Of a stretch of DNA of 37,091 nt, positions 33,784-37,091 are shown piece by piece; the stretch's first letter is position 1; each line of letters starts with the position of its first letter. The position numbers were made by a program, and so were the translations under genes. This DNA is from Deltaproteobacteria bacterium (GTDB lineage Bacteria; Desulfobacterota; GWC2-55-46), in contig JACRET010000024.1 in assembly GCA_016218105.1 (NCBI GenBank), forward strand, positions 1 through 37,091, written 5' to 3'. The notes below the pieces were generated by a model. It saw only the letters and a program-made list of their open reading frames with translations, was not told the origin of the DNA and made no database searches.

Positions 33784-33817
33784 TTCCAACTACCTCCTAT
33801 TTCCCTTTGCTTATATT

Positions 33818-34594
33818 CTATGCTCTTCCCGCCACAGTGTTCCTTAAAATCCCGATGCCTTCTATCATGACCTCTACAACATTGCCGGGCTTCATCTTGC
33901 CGACCCCGGATGGAGTGCCTGTCGCTATGATATCCCCCGGCAGCAAGGTCATCACGTGTGAAACAAAGCTTAAAAGCTTATAAACATCGAATATCATGTC
34001 CTCTGTCGAAGTATCCTGCCTCTTCTCCCCGTTAAGATAGGTCTCTATCCTGACGTTTGCCGGGTCCAGCTCAGTCTCTATACAGGGCCCCACGCAGGCG
34101 AACGTGTCAAAGCCCTTGGCCCTTGTGTACTGGACGTCCTTGCCCTGAAGGTCTCTCGCCGTGACGTCGTTGAAGCAGGTGTAGCCGAGTATGTACTCAG
34201 CCGCGTTCTCCACCGGGACGTCTTTAGCGGTCTTTTTTATTACGACGCCAAGCTCGCCCTCATAGTCCACGCGGTGAGACATGTGAGAAGGATATATTAT
34301 CGAATCCTCAGGGCCTATCACGGCGGTAGAGGGCTTCATGAACATCATCGGCTCTTCGGGCAGCGGCTTGTTAAACTCGGCCGCGTGCGCCTTGTAATTA
34401 AGCCCTATCGCGACTATTTTTGAAGGCAGGACAGGAGAGAGGAATTTTACCTCCTCGGCCTTTCTGCGGATACCTGTCTTTTTTACGCCATCGGCGCCGT
34501 TAACGACAGGGTCTTTATCAACCTCGAAGACGATACCGCCCTCTATAACCCCGAAAGAGACCTTGCCATCAAATGAAAACCTGCAAAACTTCAC
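33818..34594 (-). CDS. Fumarylacetoacetate hydrolase-family protein
   Basis: A 258-residue FAH-family enzyme, a group that includes acylpyruvate hydrolases and oxaloacetate decarboxylases. The fold markers are VAIGLNYKAHAAEF, the metal-binding VDYEGELGVVI (two Glu) and CFNDVTARDLQ (Asp), and GDIIATGTPSGVG near the end. The start is GTG at 34594 with AAAAGGAG 7 bases upstream. It lies between argG and dapL with short gaps, so it is co-transcribed; a role in amino acid metabolism is unknown. Oxaloacetate or acylpyruvate clean-up is the likeliest guess. Confidence 0.9.
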   Translation of the reverse strand: MKFCRFSFDGKVSFGVIEGGIVFEVDKDPVVNGADGVKKTGIRRKAEEVKFLSPVLPSKIVAIGLNYKAHAAEFNKPLPEEPMMFMKPSTAVIGPEDSIIYPSHMSHRVDYEGELGVVIKKTAKDVPVENAAEYILGYTCFNDVTARDLQGKDVQYTRAKGFDTFACVGPCIETELDPANVRIETYLNGEKRQDTSTEDMIFDVYKLLSFVSHVMTLLPGDIIATGTPSGVGKMKPGNVVEVMIEGIGILRNTVAGRA

Positions 34595-34607
34595 CGCCGG
34601 ACTCCTT

Positions 34608-35825
34608 TTATGGACGGCGCTTCGGCCTGTCCACCATCGCCTTTATCTTAAGCCTGAGGGCGTTTATCTTGATAAACCCTTCCGCGTCCTTCTGGTCGTA
34701 AACCGCATCCTCTTCAAATGTAGCGAAGTCAGGATGATAGAGGGAGTTCTCCGCCTTCCTGCCGACGACCGTTACATTGCCCTTATATAATTTTACCCTC
34801 GCCACCCCGGTCACGGCAGAGGTCGCCTCGTCGATAAGCCCCTGGAGGGCCTTTCTCTCAGGCGAGTACCAGTATCCGTTATAGACGAGGTCCGAGTAGC
34901 GCTGCGTGAGGCTGTCCCTGAGATGGAGCAACTCCCTGTCCATAGTGATCGACTCAACGGCCCTTCTGGCGGTGTGCAGTATCGTTCCGCCCGGGGTCTC
35001 GTAAACCCCGCGGGATTTTATCCCGACATAGCGGCTCTCCACCATATCGACGCGCCCGATGCCGTTCTCTCCGCCCAGTTCGTTCAGCTTCGCGAGCAGG
35101 TTCGCCGGGGACATCTTCTTGCCGTTTATTGAAACCGGGTCTCCGCACTCGAAACCGATCTCGACATAGGCCGGTTTATTGGGAGCCTTCTGGGGAGACT
35201 TCGTAAGGACATACATGTTCTCAGGCGGTTCGGCCCACGGGTCTTCAAGTATTCCGCCTTCAAAGCTTATATGAAAGAGGTTACGGTCAGAGCTGTAGGG
35301 CTTGCTCTTCGTGACCGGGACAGGTATGCCGTGCCTCTTCGCGTAGCGTATAAGGTCGGCCCTCCCCTTCATGTCCCACTCGCGCCACGGCGCGATGACC
35401 TTTATGTGCGGGTCGATAGAGTAGTAAGTAAGCTCGAACCTGACCTGATCGTTCCCCTTGCCCGTCGCGCCGTGCGAGACGCTGTCGGCCCTTTCAGCCC
35501 TGGCTATCTCCATCTGGGCCTTCGCGATAAGGGGCCTCGCGATAGAGGTGCCAAGGAGATATGTGCCTTCGTAAACCGAAGCCGCCCGAAGCATCGGGAA
35601 GACGAAATCGGATACGAACTCTTCCCTCAGATCCTTTATGTAAACCTTTTTGGCGCCGGTATTGATGGCCTTCTCTTTAAGGCCCGTTATCTCGGAGCCC
35701 TGGCCGATATCCGCTGAAAAGGCGATCACCTCGCAGTTATAACGCTCTATCAGCCATTTCATTATCACGGACGTATCGAGGCCGCCCGAATACGCAAGCA
35801 CTACTCTCTTGATCTCTTTGCCCAT
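34608..35825 (-). CDS. argG: Argininosuccinate synthase
   Basis: ArgG joins citrulline and aspartate with ATP to argininosuccinate. The 405-residue protein starts with [13 protein letters not shown], the ATP pyrophosphatase loop, and has [17 protein letters not shown] for citrulline/aspartate binding and YGGETI-like later segments such as [18 protein letters not shown]. Length is normal. It follows argF by 33 bases, with GAGG before the ATG. argH is not next; the FAH-family gene is. Confidence 0.97.
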   Translation of the reverse strand: MGKEIKRVVLAYSGGLDTSVIMKWLIERYNCEVIAFSADIGQGSEITGLKEKAINTGAKKVYIKDLREEFVSDFVFPMLRAASVYEGTYLLGTSIARPLIAKAQMEIARAERADSVSHGATGKGNDQVRFELTYYSIDPHIKVIAPWREWDMKGRADLIRYAKRHGIPVPVTKSKPYSSDRNLFHISFEGGILEDPWAEPPENMYVLTKSPQKAPNKPAYVEIGFECGDPVSINGKKMSPANLLAKLNELGGENGIGRVDMVESRYVGIKSRGVYETPGGTILHTARRAVESITMDRELLHLRDSLTQRYSDLVYNGYWYSPERKALQGLIDEATSAVTGVARVKLYKGNVTVVGRKAENSLYHPDFATFEEDAVYDQKDAEGFIKINALRLKIKAMVDRPKRRP

Positions 35826-35858
35826 CTTACCCTCGTCTATTGGATTTTACTTATGCGC

Positions 35859-36776
35859 TTATCTTCCGCCGTCAACTAAAAGCCGCTCCAGTATCGCCTT
35901 CTGTATATGCAGCCTGTTCTCAGCCTCGTCCCAGACAACCGAGTGCGGCCCTTCGAGGACGTCTTCGGTTATCTCCTCGCCCCTGTGCGCGGGGAGGCAG
36001 TGCATCACGATAGCCCCTTTTTTAGAGAGCTTTAATATCTTTTTATTTATCTGGAAGCCCGCAAAGGCCTTTTTCCTCTTCTCCGCCTCTTCCTCCTGTC
36101 CCATCGACGCCCAGACATCGGTATTTAGGACATCGGCGTCCGCGGCGGCCTCTTCGACATTGTCGGTAATGAGTATCTCCGGGTCTCCGGCGGCCTTTAA
36201 CTTTTCCAGGAATTCCTTTGACGGCCAGTATCCCTTTGGGCAGGCAAGCTTAAGCTCAAACCCTAAAACAGCCGCCGCCTCTATCCAGGAGTTGGCCATG
36301 TTGTTGCCGTCCCCTATCCAGCAGACCTTCATCCCGTTATATGTGCCCTTCTTCTCGATAACGGTCATGACATCGGCGAGCACCTGGCACGGGTGATGGG
36401 TGTCGGTAAGGCCGTTTATTACAGGGACGCTGGAGTACTTCGCGTACTCTTCGATTATCTCGTGCCCGAACGTCCTGATGACGATAGCGTCCACGTACCT
36501 GGACATGACGCGGGCGGTGTCCTTGATCGGCTCGCCTCTTCCTATCTGGGAGTCCTTGCCGCTGATGAATATGGCATCGCCTCCGAGATGATACATCGCT
36601 GTTTCAAATGAGACGCGCGTGCGGGTAGAGGACTTCTCGAATATGAGCCCGAGGGTCTTTCCGCGCAAGGGATGATGGGGGATACCCTTCTTGTGCCTTT
36701 CTTTCAGAGCCGCAGCCCGTGAAAGAAGCCCGTCTATTTCATCTTTTGCAAGTTCCGCTATGGTAAGGAGGTTCAT
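35859..36776 (-). CDS. argF: Ornithine carbamoyltransferase
   Basis: ArgF makes citrulline from ornithine and carbamoyl phosphate. The 305-residue protein has the carbamoyl phosphate loop FEKSSTRTRVSFE, the HPCQVLADVMT segment and the ornithine-side HCLPAHRGEEI with the catalytic Cys. Length is typical. GGAG lies 7 bases before the ATG. It heads the argF-argG-FAH-dapL unit. The promoter should lie in 36777-36850, but I could not assign it with confidence. Confidence 0.97.
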   Translation of the reverse strand: MNLLTIAELAKDEIDGLLSRAAALKERHKKGIPHHPLRGKTLGLIFEKSSTRTRVSFETAMYHLGGDAIFISGKDSQIGRGEPIKDTARVMSRYVDAIVIRTFGHEIIEEYAKYSSVPVINGLTDTHHPCQVLADVMTVIEKKGTYNGMKVCWIGDGNNMANSWIEAAAVLGFELKLACPKGYWPSKEFLEKLKAAGDPEILITDNVEEAAADADVLNTDVWASMGQEEEAEKRKKAFAGFQINKKILKLSKKGAIVMHCLPAHRGEEITEDVLEGPHSVVWDEAENRLHIQKAILERLLVDGGR

Positions 36777-36847
36777 CTTGTCTCCGGGCGTTTTAATTAT
36801 TCAACAAAACCTGATTCTGATTTTTCCCCTCCCTGGATGGGAGAGGA

Positions 36848-37091
36848 CTAAGGGGAGGATGGAAGCTTCTCCCTTACTGACTCCAAAACGCCTTCTATAT
36901 TATTTAAGACCTCATTGTTCCAGAATCTCAGGACTATAACAATCCCTCGCTTTATCATCCTCAGCATCAGCATGCTGTCCGCCATCTACTTCTATAATTA
37001 TCTTCTTCTCGAAACAGACAAAATCTACGATATAGCTCCCTATCGGTTCCTGTCTTCTAAATTTAAAGCCTTCCAGCTGCTTTGACCTCAA
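36848..37091 (-). pseudogene. DUF559-family (Vsr/endonuclease-like) gene remnant, frameshifted and cut by window edge
   Basis: From the window edge the minus strand reads EGFKFRRQEPIGSYIVDF, then CFEKKIIIEVDGGQHAD, the clear DUF559 core with the acidic and Gln-His residues of the restriction-like fold. This frame ends at TGA 36912-36914. The expected C-terminal part, VLRFWNNEVLNNIEGVLE, is present in the next frame and ends at TAG 36848-36850. Junction is near 36950, with a few residues missing, so a small deletion and frameshift broke the gene. A GC-rich imperfect hairpin follows the stop, as often seen around these genes. The 5' part is outside the window. Confidence 0.8.

Overview
Every supportable gene in this window lies on the minus strand, so transcription runs from position 37091 towards position 1. 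Gene content suggests an uncultured Gram-negative bacterium of the Deltaproteobacteria sensu lato (Desulfobacterota-like). The clues are a pilMNOPQ cluster led by a tiny XRE-type regulator, PilS/PilR-like control with a sigma-54 promoter, DapL-type lysine synthesis, an outer-membrane secretin and a short GNAT next to recN. This lineage call is inference; no rRNA marker is present.

Layout in the direction of transcription. (1) 37091-31613: a frameshifted DUF559 remnant, then argF, argG, a fumarylacetoacetate hydrolase-family gene, dapL, folK and a small membrane YHS protein (arginine, lysine and folate metabolism). (2) 31400-24270: an LsrF/FbaB-like class I aldolase, zinc alcohol dehydrogenase, NAD kinase, recN, a GNAT resembling short N-acetylglutamate synthases, a TldE/PmbA homologue and a Crp/Fnr regulator. 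(3) 24079-18506: a membrane-anchored M23 peptidase, secA, argJ and an orphan HEPN protein. (4) 18335-4478 and on to 1513: type IV pilus block with prepilin peptidase, PilS-like kinase, PilR-like sigma-54 activator, minor pilins fimT, pilV, pilW and pilX, XRE regulator and pilMNOPQ. (5) 1395-1: aroC and the start of aroK.

The pilus block is the notable part. A textbook sigma-54 promoter (14605-14619) sits directly before the minor pilins and directly after pilS/pilR, so the kinase-activator pair probably drives them. The third minor pilin is a giant of about 1469 residues with several fibronectin type III-like modules, and no pilY1 adhesin gene follows, which suggests the tip adhesin function moved into PilW. 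Two genes of this block each carry one clean in-frame stop: TAG in pilM at a conserved Glu position, and TAA in pilR exactly between receiver and AAA+ domains. Either the pilus system is decaying or off in this strain, or PilR is made as two polypeptides, or these are consensus errors.

Intergenic DNA holds a double-hairpin REP-like element, two copies of a degenerate dispersed repeat (7811-7870 and 18444-18506, opposite orientation), several rho-independent terminators, a perfect 18-bp palindrome at the aroK start and a nested hairpin before the aldolase gene. I see no tRNA, rRNA, CRISPR array, intact insertion sequence or defence island.
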